NCBI RefSeq assembly: GCF_029674545.1
Contig: NZ_CP121354.1
Coordinates: 6,333,001-6,397,000, forward strand
Length of the DNA stretch: 64,000 bases
Direction: 5' to 3'
From: Mesorhizobium sp. WSM4904
GTDB taxonomy: Bacteria; Pseudomonadota; Alphaproteobacteria; Rhizobiales; Rhizobiaceae
A program made the translations under genes and the position numbers. Positions 8,713 through 19,380 of this stretch are shown piece after piece; the stretch's first letter is position 1, and each line of letters opens with the position of its first letter. The notes beneath the pieces were generated by a model that saw only the letters and a program-made list of their open reading frames with translations, ran no database searches and was not told where the DNA came from.

Positions 8713-9588
8713 GTGAACGTGCCCTTCAGTTTCGGTGCACCGGAACGACGGCGCTTTGCAGTGCAGTTCGGTTACGACATGCAGCCCTCGTTCTGGCAGG
8801 GTCTGCGGTCGAACGCGCATCTTGTGATAGCGGCTGTCGGTACCGCAGCGCTGCTCGGTGTGGCGGCGATAGCGCTTTGGCTGGCCCTGCCGGCCAACGA
8901 GCGGCAGGCGAGCGCGGAGCAAAGCGTGCCTGCAATCCCGGTCAAGACGACGAAAATCGCGCCAGCCGCCGCAAGCGCAGTCAGCGTCGCCGCCGCGCCG
9001 CAAGCCGCGCGCAAGGCGGACGCGGTTTCGCCGGTCACCGCCGCTCGCGAAGCGGCCATCCCGGCGCTGGCAGCCAACAGCCCGCGCTGGACCGGCGCGG
9101 GAGCCGAGCCAGCATCGGCCGGGGCCGCGCCTGCTTCACCCACTCCGGCTGCCAAGCCGCCGGCCGAGCAGAAGCCGACCGTTGCCGCCTTCGCCGATTC
9201 CGTTGCCGAGACCGATGCCTCAACGGCCCTGTCCAAAGTTGCGGCGGCTGAGCAATCGGTGGATGAAAAGAAGCCGGACGACAAGATGGATGGCGCCCAG
9301 ACCGCGGCGATCCCCGACGCAAAGCCACAGGTTCCCGAGGCTCAGCCGGCCGGCGACGAAAATGACGCCGCGGCAAAGCCAAACGAGCAGAATGTCAGCG
9401 CTGCAGCCAATGGACGCATCCTCAAGGCAGTCACCATGCGCACCGGCCCGAAGAAAGGCGCCGCCGCAATCGTCACGGTGCCAGCAAAGACATCGGTGCA
9501 GGTGGTGAGTTGCAAGAAATGGTGCGAGATCGTCTATAACGGCAAGCGCGGCTGGATCTACAAGACCTACGTCAAGACCGGCGCGTGA
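8713..9588 (+). CDS. Membrane-anchored protein with C-terminal bacterial SH3 domain
   Basis: A 291-residue protein with a single membrane span at about residues 36-59, a long Ala/Pro-rich low-complexity linker, and a C-terminal SH3b domain from about residue 233 (TMRTGPKKGAAAIVTVPAKT, ending GWIYKTYV). SH3b domains often bind cell-wall peptides, so a periplasmic envelope role is likely. The start is GTG 8713, preceded by GGAGGTGG. The 259 bases upstream (8454-8712) hold no gene I can see. No clear functional neighbour. Confidence 0.82.
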   Translation: MNVPFSFGAPERRRFAVQFGYDMQPSFWQGLRSNAHLVIAAVGTAALLGVAAIALWLALPANERQASAEQSVPAIPVKTTKIAPAAASAVSVAAAPQAARKADAVSPVTAAREAAIPALAANSPRWTGAGAEPASAGAAPASPTPAAKPPAEQKPTVAAFADSVAETDASTALSKVAAAEQSVDEKKPDDKMDGAQTAAIPDAKPQVPEAQPAGDENDAAAKPNEQNVSAAANGRILKAVTMRTGPKKGAAAIVTVPAKTSVQVVSCKKWCEIVYNGKRGWIYKTYVKTGA

Positions 9589-9605
9589 TCCGCCTTCAAA
9601 GCGTC

Positions 9606-9659
9606 TGTTTTTGGCGATCCCGGACGAGGGCCGTTGCGGGCTTTTCCTGGAATTGCTCC
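9606..9659. repeat. Interspersed intergenic repeat, copy D (decayed fragment)
   Basis: It lies between the convergent SH3 and SDR genes. It shares TGTTTTT, CGGACG and the end TTTTCCTGGAATTGCTCC with copy B (23185-23288) but has lost the leading hairpin. Confidence 0.65.
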
Positions 9660-9705
9660 GGCTGAAGCCGGCCGGAACGCCAAAGTCCTGTCGCGCCGGG
9701 GCGGC

Positions 9706-10452
9706 TCAGATGCAGCGCCCACCATCGACTTCCAGCGCCACGCCGGTGATGAAGGCGGCTTCGTCCGAAGCAAGCCAGAGTGCCGCGTTGGCGATGTCGA
9801 GCGGCGTCGAGAGCCGGCCGAGCGGGATCGAGGCGCGGAATTTTTCGCGGATCTCCGGCGTATCGGCGCCCATGAACTTCTCCAGCATGCCGGTCTCGCC
9901 GGCGACCGGGCAGAGGCAATTGACGCGGATGTTCTTCGGGGCGAGCTCGACCGCCATCGACTTGGTGGCGGTGATCGCCCAGCCCTTGGAGGCATTGTAC
10001 CAGGTGAGGCCCGGCCGCGGCCTGATGCCGGCTGTCGAGGCCGTGGTCAGAATGACGCCGCCGCCCTGCCGATCCATGATCGGCACGACGGCAAGGGCGG
10101 CATGGTAGATCGCCTTCATGTTGACGGCGGTGATCAGGTCGAAGGTTTCCTCGTCGACGCCGAGCATGTCGCCGTTGCGATGGGTGTAGCCGGCGTTGTT
10201 GACCATGATGTCGACGCGGCCGAAAGCGCTCTTGGCGGCATAGACCATCTCGTCGAATTCGGAGCGCAGCGAGACGTCGGTCTGGGTCCAGATCGCACTG
10301 TCGCCGATTTCTTCCGCGACGCGCTCGGCGCCCTTGGCGTTGAGATCGGCGACGACGACGCGCGCGCCCTCCTCGGCGAAGCGCTTCGCCATGCCCTTGC
10401 CGAAGCCCGACGCCGCGCCGGTGATGATGGCAACCTTGTTTTCCAGACGCAT
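9706..10452 (-). CDS. Short-chain dehydrogenase/reductase
   Basis: A 248-residue Rossmann oxidoreductase. The cofactor motif TGAASGFGKGM is near the N-terminus, followed by NNAG, the catalytic Ser in TTASTAG, Tyr/Lys in WYNASKGW, and the C-terminal EVDGGR typical of classical SDRs of the FabG/glucose-dehydrogenase type. Substrate cannot be named. The ATG at 10452 (MRLENKVAIITG) has GGGGA upstream and matches the family start; an in-frame ATG at 10476 would add eight residues. It is divergent from zwf, which may be coincidental. Confidence 0.88.
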   Translation of the reverse strand: MRLENKVAIITGAASGFGKGMAKRFAEEGARVVVADLNAKGAERVAEEIGDSAIWTQTDVSLRSEFDEMVYAAKSAFGRVDIMVNNAGYTHRNGDMLGVDEETFDLITAVNMKAIYHAALAVVPIMDRQGGGVILTTASTAGIRPRPGLTWYNASKGWAITATKSMAVELAPKNIRVNCLCPVAGETGMLEKFMGADTPEIREKFRASIPLGRLSTPLDIANAALWLASDEAAFITGVALEVDGGRCI

Positions 10453-10664
10453 GGTTTTCCCCATCATTGCAGTCATCCCGTCTTGAGGGTGTCCGCCGCC
10501 ATTCTCCCTTAGCTTTCGTCACATTCACGTTCTATGTTGCAGGCGCGAACGCTTCCGGAAAGCCATTGTGCCGACAAGCCTGCCGGTAGCGCCAGTGTCA
10601 AGGCAACATGTGGGCCCAATCAATGGCAAGCGATTGGTCCTAGATGTGACACCATGGCACTGGA

Positions 10665-10676
10665 CGATTTAAATCG
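10665..10676. promoter_or_regulatory. 12-base palindrome upstream of zwf, candidate operator
   Basis: The perfect palindrome CGATTTAAATCG sits 53 bases before the zwf ATG in an AT-rich stretch (followed by GATTAGAATATAT) that stands out from its high-GC surroundings. Position fits an operator or promoter element of the zwf-pgl-edd operon; the regulator is unknown. Confidence 0.4.
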
Positions 10677-10728
10677 ATTAGAATATATCAGCCCCGCTAC
10701 CGGCGACCGGCATCAAATCGGACTGACC

Positions 10729-12198
10729 ATGACCAGCCAGATCATCCCCGTCGACCCTTTCGACTTCATCATTTTCGGCGGCACCGGCGACCTGTCGGAA
10801 CGCAAGCTTCTGCCTTCGCTCTACTATCGCCAGTGCGACCATCAGTTCTCCGAGCCGACGCGCATCATCGGCACGTCACGCGCGAAGATGACCGATGCCG
10901 AATTCCAGACCTTCGCCAAGCAGGCGATATCGCGGCATGTGAAGCCGGCCGATATCGACGCCAAGGAGCTGGATCGGTTTCTTGCTCGCCTTTCCTACGT
11001 TTCGGCCGATGCGACCAGCGGCGTCGGTTTCGACAAGCTCAAGAAGGCCGTCGGCGACAGCGACCGCATCCGCGCCTTTTACCTCGCGGTGGCGCCGGCG
11101 CTGTTCGGCGACATCTCGCACCAGCTCCAAGAGCATAAGCTGATCACGCCGAACTCGCGCATCGTGCTGGAGAAGCCGATCGGGCGGGACCTCATCTCGG
11201 CGCGGGCGCTCAACGACGCGGTGGGCGACGATTTCCACGAAAGCCAGATCTTCCGCATTGATCACTATCTCGGCAAGGAAACGGTGCAGAACCTGATGGC
11301 GCTGCGCTTTGCCAATGCGCTCTACGAGCCGTTGTGGAACTCCGCCCATATCGATCACGTGCAGATCACCGTGGCCGAGACGGTCGGGCTGGAGGACCGC
11401 GTCACCTACTACGACAAGGCAGGCGCGCTGCGCGACATGGTGCAGAACCACATCCTGCAGCTGCTTTGCCTGGTCGCCATGGAAACGCCGTCGTCGATGG
11501 ACGCGGACGCCGTGCGCGACGAGAAGCTGAAGGTGCTGAGGGCATTGAAGCGCATCAACGGCAACGAGGCGCCGAAGCAAACCGTGCGCGGCCAGTATCG
11601 CGCCGGCGCCTCCGCCGGCGGGCCTGTCAAAGGCTATGTCGAGGAGCTCGGCAAGGACAGCAACACCGAGACCTTCGTTGCCGTGAAGGCCGAAATCGGC
11701 AACTGGCGCTGGGCCGGCGTTCCCTTCTATCTCAGGACCGGCAAGCGTCTGGCGACCCGCGTTTCGGAAATCGTCATCGAGTTCAAGCCGATCCCTTATT
11801 CCATCTTCGGCGACAGCGCCGGGCCGATCTTCCCCAACCAGTTGGTCATCCGCCTGCAGCCGGACGAAGGCGTCAAGCAGTATATCATGATCAAGGATCC
11901 GGGGCCTGGCGGCATGCGGCTGCGCCAGATATCGCTCGACATGAGTTTCGCACAGTCGTTCCAGGGCCGGGCGCCGGACGCCTATGAGCGGCTGATCATG
12001 GATGTGGTGCGCGGCAACCAGACGTTGTTCATGCGCCGCGACGAGGTCGAGGCGGCCTGGAAGTGGATCGACCCGATCCAGAACGCCTGGGAAAGCGCCC
12101 GGCAGGAAGCGCAGGGCTATACGGCCGGCACCTGGGGGCCATCGGCCTCCATCGCGCTGATCGAACGTGACGGACGGACATGGCACGAGAGCAACTGA
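10729..12198 (+). CDS. zwf: Glucose-6-phosphate 1-dehydrogenase
   Basis: A 489-residue enzyme oxidising glucose-6-phosphate to 6-phosphogluconolactone with NAD(P)+. The cofactor motif GGTGDLSERKL is near the N-terminus, and the active-site segment RIDHYLGKE has catalytic His at about residue 179. Length and the MTSQIIPVDPFDF start are normal; the frame extends upstream to 10534 but only through promoter DNA. The first gene of zwf-pgl-edd, it feeds the Entner-Doudoroff pathway, the main sugar route in rhizobia. The last 19 bases overlap pgl. Confidence 0.97.
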   Translation: MTSQIIPVDPFDFIIFGGTGDLSERKLLPSLYYRQCDHQFSEPTRIIGTSRAKMTDAEFQTFAKQAISRHVKPADIDAKELDRFLARLSYVSADATSGVGFDKLKKAVGDSDRIRAFYLAVAPALFGDISHQLQEHKLITPNSRIVLEKPIGRDLISARALNDAVGDDFHESQIFRIDHYLGKETVQNLMALRFANALYEPLWNSAHIDHVQITVAETVGLEDRVTYYDKAGALRDMVQNHILQLLCLVAMETPSSMDADAVRDEKLKVLRALKRINGNEAPKQTVRGQYRAGASAGGPVKGYVEELGKDSNTETFVAVKAEIGNWRWAGVPFYLRTGKRLATRVSEIVIEFKPIPYSIFGDSAGPIFPNQLVIRLQPDEGVKQYIMIKDPGPGGMRLRQISLDMSFAQSFQGRAPDAYERLIMDVVRGNQTLFMRRDEVEAAWKWIDPIQNAWESARQEAQGYTAGTWGPSASIALIERDGRTWHESN

Positions 12199-12896
12199 GC
12201 CAGCCTGCCTATAACTGGGACGGCTTCGCCGACCGGCAGCAGCTGGCGGCCGCCCTCGCCGGCAACGTCGCCGCCCGGTTGACCAAAGCGATTGCCGAGC
12301 GCGGCACGGCGCTGCTCGCCGTGTCCGGCGGCACGACGCCGGCAAGGTTCCTCGCCGCCCTCTCCTCGATCCCGATCGCCTGGGACAAGGTCACGGTGAC
12401 GCTGGTCGACGAGCGTTTCGTGCCGCCCTCCTCGCCGCGCTCGAATGCCGGGCTGGTGGCTGCCAACCTGCTCCAGAACAACGCCGCGGCCGCGCATTTC
12501 GTGCCGCTCTACCATGAAGCGGCGAGCATTGAGGACGCAGCCGCCTCGGACAGCGAGGCCCTGCAATCATTGGCATGGCCGCTCGACGTCGTGGTGCTCG
12601 GCATGGGCGGCGACGGCCACACGGCCTCCTTCTTTCCCGATGCTGGCAATCTCGCTGAATTGCTCGACCCGTCGTCGCAGCGGATCGTGCTGCCGGTGAA
12701 CGCACCGAGCGCAGGCGAGCCGCGGCTGACGCTTTCGATGGCGCGGATCGTTGCCGCCGGCTTCATCGCGCTCCACATCGAGGGAGTGGACAAGCGAACC
12801 GCCTTCGATGGCGCGATGGGAGTAGGCGTGAAAAAGCCTATCCGCAAAGTGATCGAGGCGGCGCCAATACCGGTAGAGGTGTTCTGGGCACCCTGA
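12180..12896 (+). CDS. pgl: 6-phosphogluconolactonase
   Basis: A 238-residue lactonase converting 6-phosphogluconolactone to 6-phosphogluconate. Family motifs [20 protein letters not shown] and [18 protein letters not shown] are all present. It starts inside the 3' end of zwf (19-base overlap), so translation is likely coupled. It is followed by edd after 64 bases that contain a hairpin. Confidence 0.96.
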   Translation: MAREQLSQPAYNWDGFADRQQLAAALAGNVAARLTKAIAERGTALLAVSGGTTPARFLAALSSIPIAWDKVTVTLVDERFVPPSSPRSNAGLVAANLLQNNAAAAHFVPLYHEAASIEDAAASDSEALQSLAWPLDVVVLGMGGDGHTASFFPDAGNLAELLDPSSQRIVLPVNAPSAGEPRLTLSMARIVAAGFIALHIEGVDKRTAFDGAMGVGVKKPIRKVIEAAPIPVEVFWAP

Positions 12897-12910
12897 TTTC
12901 ACGAAGAAGC

Positions 12911-12946
12911 AGCCCCGGAGGCTGTGGGAGGACGTTTTCCGGGGCT
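12911..12946 (+). other. Inverted repeat between pgl and edd
   Basis: AGCCCCGG (12911-12918) and CCGGGGCT (12939-12946) form an 8-bp GC stem around a 20-base loop, ending 14 bases before the edd ATG. There is no T-run, so it is not an obvious terminator. It could stabilise or tune mRNA around the edd start. Confidence 0.5.
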
Positions 12947-12960
12947 CGAAAGGACCAGCC

Positions 12961-14784
<1,824 letters not shown>

Positions 14785-14804
14785 CGCTAAGCATTGATTT
14801 CGGG

Positions 14805-15359
14805 CTACCAGCCAAGCCAACGTGCCGCCATGGAGAGGGCTTGTGCGAGCAGAGCGACGGAGATAGCGACGAGCACAATAACGACCATCTGGCGTTTTTC
14901 GGCTATCCGTGCCTCTCTCTGGGCTTTCTCCAGATAGCGACGCTGCGCAGGGCCTAGCGTAGCCAGGCGAAACTTGTGCGCGTGTTGCGCAATCAGCTTC
15001 GCCATTGCCTCCTGCTCGGCCGCATATGCCGCTTCTTCGGCCGCCCGCGCTGTTTCTTCGGCCGCGCGGGCCGTCAGCCATCGTTCAGCGCGCAGATCGA
15101 GCAGTTCCTGGGCATAGAGTTTTCTCGAATGCTCTGACGCTGAGAGCGATTTGGAGCCCAGCCACGCTTTGAACCGATCAGGTCTGATTCGGACTTTCTG
15201 GTAGTCGGACCGGCGCGCTCTTGACCACTGCGCCTGCGATGCTTCGAACAACACGCGCCATTCTTCCCACGTGGCCGGCAGATCGTCAGCGTCGGAGAGC
15301 ATGCGGATATGAGGATAGTCTTTAGCCGTGTAGACCGGAACTGCCGTCAGCCTTTTCAT
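14805..15359 (-). CDS. Hypothetical tail-anchored protein with Ala/Glu-rich helix
   Basis: The 184-residue protein has a polar N-terminal half with several Trp (ATWEEWRVLFEASQAQW), an Ala/Glu-rich probable coiled coil at about residues 90-125 (TARAAEETARAAEEAAYAAE), and one C-terminal membrane span (MVVIVLVAISVALLAQAL). No signal peptide. This suggests a cytoplasmic domain anchored at its C-terminus. I do not recognise the family. It is convergent with edd, 20 bases away. Confidence 0.65.
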   Translation of the reverse strand: MKRLTAVPVYTAKDYPHIRMLSDADDLPATWEEWRVLFEASQAQWSRARRSDYQKVRIRPDRFKAWLGSKSLSASEHSRKLYAQELLDLRAERWLTARAAEETARAAEEAAYAAEQEAMAKLIAQHAHKFRLATLGPAQRRYLEKAQREARIAEKRQMVVIVLVAISVALLAQALSMAARWLGW

Positions 15360-15447
15360 AGCGATCGCCCCTCAAGGGCAGAGATTAGTTTGTTTTAGTG
15401 ACGCTGCAATCGACAGAGTTGCGAACGGCCCATCCGCGTCCGGCGAC

Positions 15448-15478
15448 ACAAAAAAGGGCGGCTCGGAGCCGCCCTTTC
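15448..15478 (-). terminator. Intrinsic terminator of the VWA-protein gene
   Basis: On the minus strand GGGCGGCTCCGAGCCGCCC forms a strong hairpin followed by six T residues (A run at 15450-15455 on the plus strand). It lies just past the stop of the 15500-17161 gene. Confidence 0.88.
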
Positions 15479-15499
15479 GTTGTTCGCGGACAGCGATGC

Positions 15500-17161
15500 C
15501 TACTGCACCGTGACCTCGGACCGCTCGCCGGCCTTGATCGTCACCGACATTTCCTTGTCCTGGCCTTCGGCCGACATGTGCCGCACGACGACGTAGTCGC
15601 CGGCAGGAACTGTCTGCTGCCAGCTGTCGCCATAGCTCAAGCCCAGCGACTTGCGCTTGCCCTCGATGTCCTTCTTCGACGAGAACACCTCGATCGAGTA
15701 GGCGCCGGGCGCCGACATCGCCAGCACGCCGGCGTCCAGCGTAACCTTGATGTCCTGGTTGTCGCCGGCCTTGATGCTGAAGGGTTGTTCCGAGACGGCA
15801 AGATCGAGCGTGGTGATGACGACATAATCGTCCGGCGGCAACCAGAACTTGCTGTCGGCGCCATAAGAGTGCTCGACGCTCTCGCGACTGCCGTCGATCT
15901 TCTTCTTCGCCTTGATGACCTCGAAGCCTATACCGGAATTGTCGGCCTTGTCGCCGCCGGCGGTGTAGTAGGCGTTGAGCACGGCGTGGCCGACGCCGAC
16001 GACGACGTCCTTCTCGACGGTCTGCCCGGCGGCAAGCTGGACGGTCTCGGTCGCGGTGCCGGCGCCGATCTGCACCGTCACCTTCTGCTCGCCGGCGGGG
16101 ACGGTCGCCTTGGCGTCGCCATAGTGTGTGGTGCTGCCGCCCGGATAGTTGAAGTCGACACGCGCCTCGCCGCTGATCTCCGAGCCCTGGCTCGCATGCG
16201 GATGGATGACCAAGGTGCCGCCGTTCAGCGTGAACAGCGGCTTATAGACCTGACCGGCCTCTATTTTGATCTTCTGCTCGCTCCTTGCCTCGTCGTCGCG
16301 GCCGACGACGATGTAGTCGCCCGGCTCGAGGTTGGTCTTGAGCTCACCATACTCGGTCATGACCTGATCGCCGCGCGAGCCATCGGCCGCGGCTTTGTAA
16401 ATCTCCCAGGCATTGCCATCGGTGATCGGATCGCCGCCCTCGGCCATGACCACGCTCGGCATGAAATTGAACTCAGGCTTGGCGGGTTCGGGCGCTGGCG
16501 CCGGTGCGGGAGCCGGGGTGGGCTCTGGCGCGGGAGCCGGCGTCGCGACGGTTTCGACGAGCGCCTGCTGCAGCGCCTTCTCGTCGGAGGCCTGGATGTA
16601 TTTGCCGCCGGTATTTTCGGCGAGGCAGGCGATCTGCTTGCCCTCGTCGGCGGTCAGGCCGAAGCCGACCACGTCGGCGGTGAAGTCGACGCCGGTTTCC
16701 TTCAGCTCCTTGCCGAGCGCGCAAGGATCGCCGCCGCAGGTCTCCAGCCCATCGGTGATGAGGACGACGGTGGCCTTGTCCTCGGTGTATTTCAGCGCTT
16801 CGGCCGCCTGCTTGACGGCCGCCGTCAGCGGCGTCTTGCCGAGGAATTTCATGCTGTCGGCGGCAGCCGAAATCGCGCTCGCCGAACCAGCCTGCGGCGG
16901 CACGATCAGCTCGATATCCTCGCAGCTGCCCTTGGTGCGATGGCCATAGGCCATGAAGCCGATCTCGTCATCGGCCGGTACCGACTGCAGCACCGTCCGC
17001 AGCGATTCGCGCGCGATCTCGAGCTTCGGCTTGCCGTCGATCTGGGCCCACATGGAGCCGGATGCGTCGAGAATGATGATGACCTTGTTGGCGGCAAAGC
17101 CAAACGTGGTCGTCGACAAAAGGAGGATCGCCGCAGCGACGCTCCGTGCCAGTCCCGCCAT
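15500..17161 (-). CDS. Secreted von Willebrand factor A domain protein with C-terminal beta repeats
   Basis: The 553-residue protein has a signal peptide (about 1-23) and a VWA domain to about residue 205 with the metal-site motif DASGSMW (Asp32, Ser34, Ser36) and the Thr in KTPLTAA. A Pro/Ala hinge (PAPAPEPTPAPAPAPAPEP) follows, then about 300 residues of beta-rich modules. The modules share VPAGEQKVTV / LPPDDYVVI / VPAGDYVVVRH signatures and look like three copies of one fold. Location is periplasmic or extracellular; ligand unknown. ATG 17161 has AGGAG upstream, so the longer frame from 17233 is rejected. A terminator follows. Confidence 0.85.
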   Translation of the reverse strand: MAGLARSVAAAILLLSTTTFGFAANKVIIILDASGSMWAQIDGKPKLEIARESLRTVLQSVPADDEIGFMAYGHRTKGSCEDIELIVPPQAGSASAISAAADSMKFLGKTPLTAAVKQAAEALKYTEDKATVVLITDGLETCGGDPCALGKELKETGVDFTADVVGFGLTADEGKQIACLAENTGGKYIQASDEKALQQALVETVATPAPAPEPTPAPAPAPAPEPAKPEFNFMPSVVMAEGGDPITDGNAWEIYKAAADGSRGDQVMTEYGELKTNLEPGDYIVVGRDDEARSEQKIKIEAGQVYKPLFTLNGGTLVIHPHASQGSEISGEARVDFNYPGGSTTHYGDAKATVPAGEQKVTVQIGAGTATETVQLAAGQTVEKDVVVGVGHAVLNAYYTAGGDKADNSGIGFEVIKAKKKIDGSRESVEHSYGADSKFWLPPDDYVVITTLDLAVSEQPFSIKAGDNQDIKVTLDAGVLAMSAPGAYSIEVFSSKKDIEGKRKSLGLSYGDSWQQTVPAGDYVVVRHMSAEGQDKEMSVTIKAGERSEVTVQ

Positions 17162-17249
17162 GAAAATCTCCTGAGTGAGCCCCCTGTCCGCGCCGGGAAA
17201 GCTATTTGAGGCGGGCGTTGGAGACAAGTCCAACAGCCGGCGAAGTCGC

Positions 17250-18248
17250 TCAGTAGGTGGTGCGGCGCTCTTCCGAGGGCGGACGGCCGAATTGCAGCCG
17301 GTAGCTCTGCGCGAAATAGGAATGCGAGGTAAAACCGGTGGCGATCGCGACGTCGAGGATCGGCATGTTGGTCTGGCGCAGCAATTCGCGCGCCCGCTCG
17401 AGCCTGAGCCGCATGTAATAGCGGCCCGGCGTCACGTTGAGATGGCGCAAGAACAGGCGCTCGACCTGGCGCACCGAAAGCCCGGCCGACTTGGCGAGTT
17501 GCACCGCCGACAGCGGCTCGTCGAGATGGTCGGCCATCAATTCGACGATGCGTCTCAGCTTTTCCGACTTGCCGGTGAGGTCGCGCTCGGGGCCGACACG
17601 CTGGCGATCGCCCGCCGAGCGGATGCGCTCGTGCTGGAACTGGTTGGCGACGCCATTGGCAAGATTGGAGCCGAAATCGCCGCGCACGATCTCCAGCATC
17701 AGGTCGATCGAGGTGGTGCCGCCGGCGCAAGTGTAGCGCTTGCGGTCGATCTCGAAGACGTTGCCGGTGCAGTTGATGTCCGGGAAGCGCTCCATGAAGC
17801 CGGCGCGGTTCTCCCAGTGGATGGTGCAGCGATAGCCGTCGAGCTGCCCGGCCTCGGCGAGCAGGTAGGAGCCGACCGACAGCGCGCCGAGCGCGTTGCC
17901 GCGCCGGCCCCAGCTGCGCAGCGCCGCCAGCACCTTGCTCTTGCCGGGAAATTCGGTGGTCAGCCCGACCGACACGAACAGGATGTCGACCGGCGGCATG
18001 TCGGCGACGGAATAGTCGATCTTCAGCGGCAGGCCGTTGGAGGCCATGACCGCGTCGCCATCCGCCGATATCGTCGTCCAACCGTAAAAATCGCGGCCGA
18101 GCAGGCGGTTAGCCGAGCGGAAACAGTCGATCGCCGCGGCCAGCGAGAACATCGAGAACTTGTCGACCAGCAGGAAGCCGAACTGCCGCCCCCCCTGAAC
18201 GGGATCGTTCGTGACCGGCCGTTCCACAGGGGCGATTAAGTTCGGCAA
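17250..18248 (-). CDS. GlxA-family transcriptional regulator (DJ-1/PfpI plus AraC domains)
   Basis: The 332-residue protein has an amidotransferase-like N-terminal domain (about residues 22-190, FGFLLVDKFSMFSLAAAIDC, GALSVGSYLLAEAG) and an AraC-type double helix-turn-helix at the C-terminus (AKSAGLSVRQVERLFLRHL and IATGFTSHSYFAQSYR). Such regulators control amine, carnitine or betaine catabolism in related bacteria; the target here is unknown. The start is TTG 18248 without a clear ribosome site; GTG 18227 is an alternative. It follows folD by 16 bases on the same strand. Confidence 0.88.
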   Translation of the reverse strand: MPNLIAPVERPVTNDPVQGGRQFGFLLVDKFSMFSLAAAIDCFRSANRLLGRDFYGWTTISADGDAVMASNGLPLKIDYSVADMPPVDILFVSVGLTTEFPGKSKVLAALRSWGRRGNALGALSVGSYLLAEAGQLDGYRCTIHWENRAGFMERFPDINCTGNVFEIDRKRYTCAGGTTSIDLMLEIVRGDFGSNLANGVANQFQHERIRSAGDRQRVGPERDLTGKSEKLRRIVELMADHLDEPLSAVQLAKSAGLSVRQVERLFLRHLNVTPGRYYMRLRLERARELLRQTNMPILDVAIATGFTSHSYFAQSYRLQFGRPPSEERRTTY

Positions 18249-18264
18249 GGATCAAGCTTTCCGA

Positions 18265-19164
18265 TCAGAAGGACGGCCGCTTCAACCCAGCCGCGAGGTA
18301 GGCGGAAGCTACAGTGTTGGCCATCAGCATGGCAATGGTCATCGGTCCGACGCCGCCTGGGACGGGCGTGATGGCGCCGGCGACCTTGGCCGCATCGGCA
18401 TAGGCGACATCGCCGACCAGCCGCGACTTGCCCTCACCCTTTTCCGGGGCGGGGACGCGGTTGATGCCGACATCGATGACCGTGGCGCCGGGCTTCACCC
18501 AATCGCCCTTGACCATTTCCGGGCGGCCGACGGCGGCGACCAGGATGTCGGCGTTGCGGGCGAGTGCCGGCAGGTCCCTGGTGCGGCTATGGGCAATGGT
18601 GACGGTGCAGTTGGCGGCGAGCAGCAGATTGGCCATCGGCTTGCCGACGATGTTGGATCGGCCGACGACGACGGCGTTGAGGCCGGAAAGGTCCTTGCCG
18701 CGCACGCGCTCAATCAGCAGCATCGAGCCGGCCGGCGTGCAAGGCACGAAAGCGGTCTCCAGCTCGCCGGTGCCGAGCTTGCCGACATTGATGAAATGGA
18801 AGCCGTCGACATCCTTTTCCGGCGCGATCGTCTGGATGACCTTGCCGGCGTCGATGTGGCCAGGCAGCGGCAACTGCACGAGGATGCCGTGGATCGCCGG
18901 ATCGGCGTTGAGGTCGCCGATGATCTTGAGCAGCTGGGCCTCGGTGGTCTCGGCCGGCAGCGTGTGCTGCAGCGAATGGAAACCGCATTCCTTGGCCGTG
19001 CGCGATTTCGAGGCGACATAGACCTGGCTCGCCGGATCCTCGCCGACGATCACCACCGCCAGGCCGGGCCTGGTCGCGCCCTTGGCCGACAGCTCGACGG
19101 TCAGTGCCTTGACCTTCTGAACCACGTCTTCGGCGACACTCTTTCCGTCGATCACTTCGGCCAT
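18265..19164 (-). CDS. folD: Bifunctional methylenetetrahydrofolate dehydrogenase / cyclohydrolase
   Basis: A 299-residue cytoplasmic enzyme interconverting methylene-, methenyl- and formyl-tetrahydrofolate. Signatures: [13 protein letters not shown] with the catalytic Lys, [29 protein letters not shown] for NADP binding, and [20 protein letters not shown]. The ATG at 19164 ([14 protein letters not shown]) with GAGGGT upstream is preferred over the longer frame. It lies 16 bases before the GlxA-type gene, possibly co-transcribed. Confidence 0.96.
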   Translation of the reverse strand: MAEVIDGKSVAEDVVQKVKALTVELSAKGATRPGLAVVIVGEDPASQVYVASKSRTAKECGFHSLQHTLPAETTEAQLLKIIGDLNADPAIHGILVQLPLPGHIDAGKVIQTIAPEKDVDGFHFINVGKLGTGELETAFVPCTPAGSMLLIERVRGKDLSGLNAVVVGRSNIVGKPMANLLLAANCTVTIAHSRTRDLPALARNADILVAAVGRPEMVKGDWVKPGATVIDVGINRVPAPEKGEGKSRLVGDVAYADAAKVAGAITPVPGGVGPMTIAMLMANTVASAYLAAGLKRPSF

Positions 19165-19380
19165 CGCTACCCTCAACACTGTTCCACGGACGCGCTCACG
19201 CGCAGCCCTGATCCTCAATCCAGCATCGTGACCCGCCAGGCGCCAGGCGCGAACGGTCGAATGCAGCGCGGCATTTTCACGAAAATTCGACAGCGCAATC
19301 CCGTCAAAACGTCGTCGTATGCCGTAAACCCGAAACCGGCTGCTTTTATCGAAGCCAGCTTCTATCGGAGACCGGGCGTT

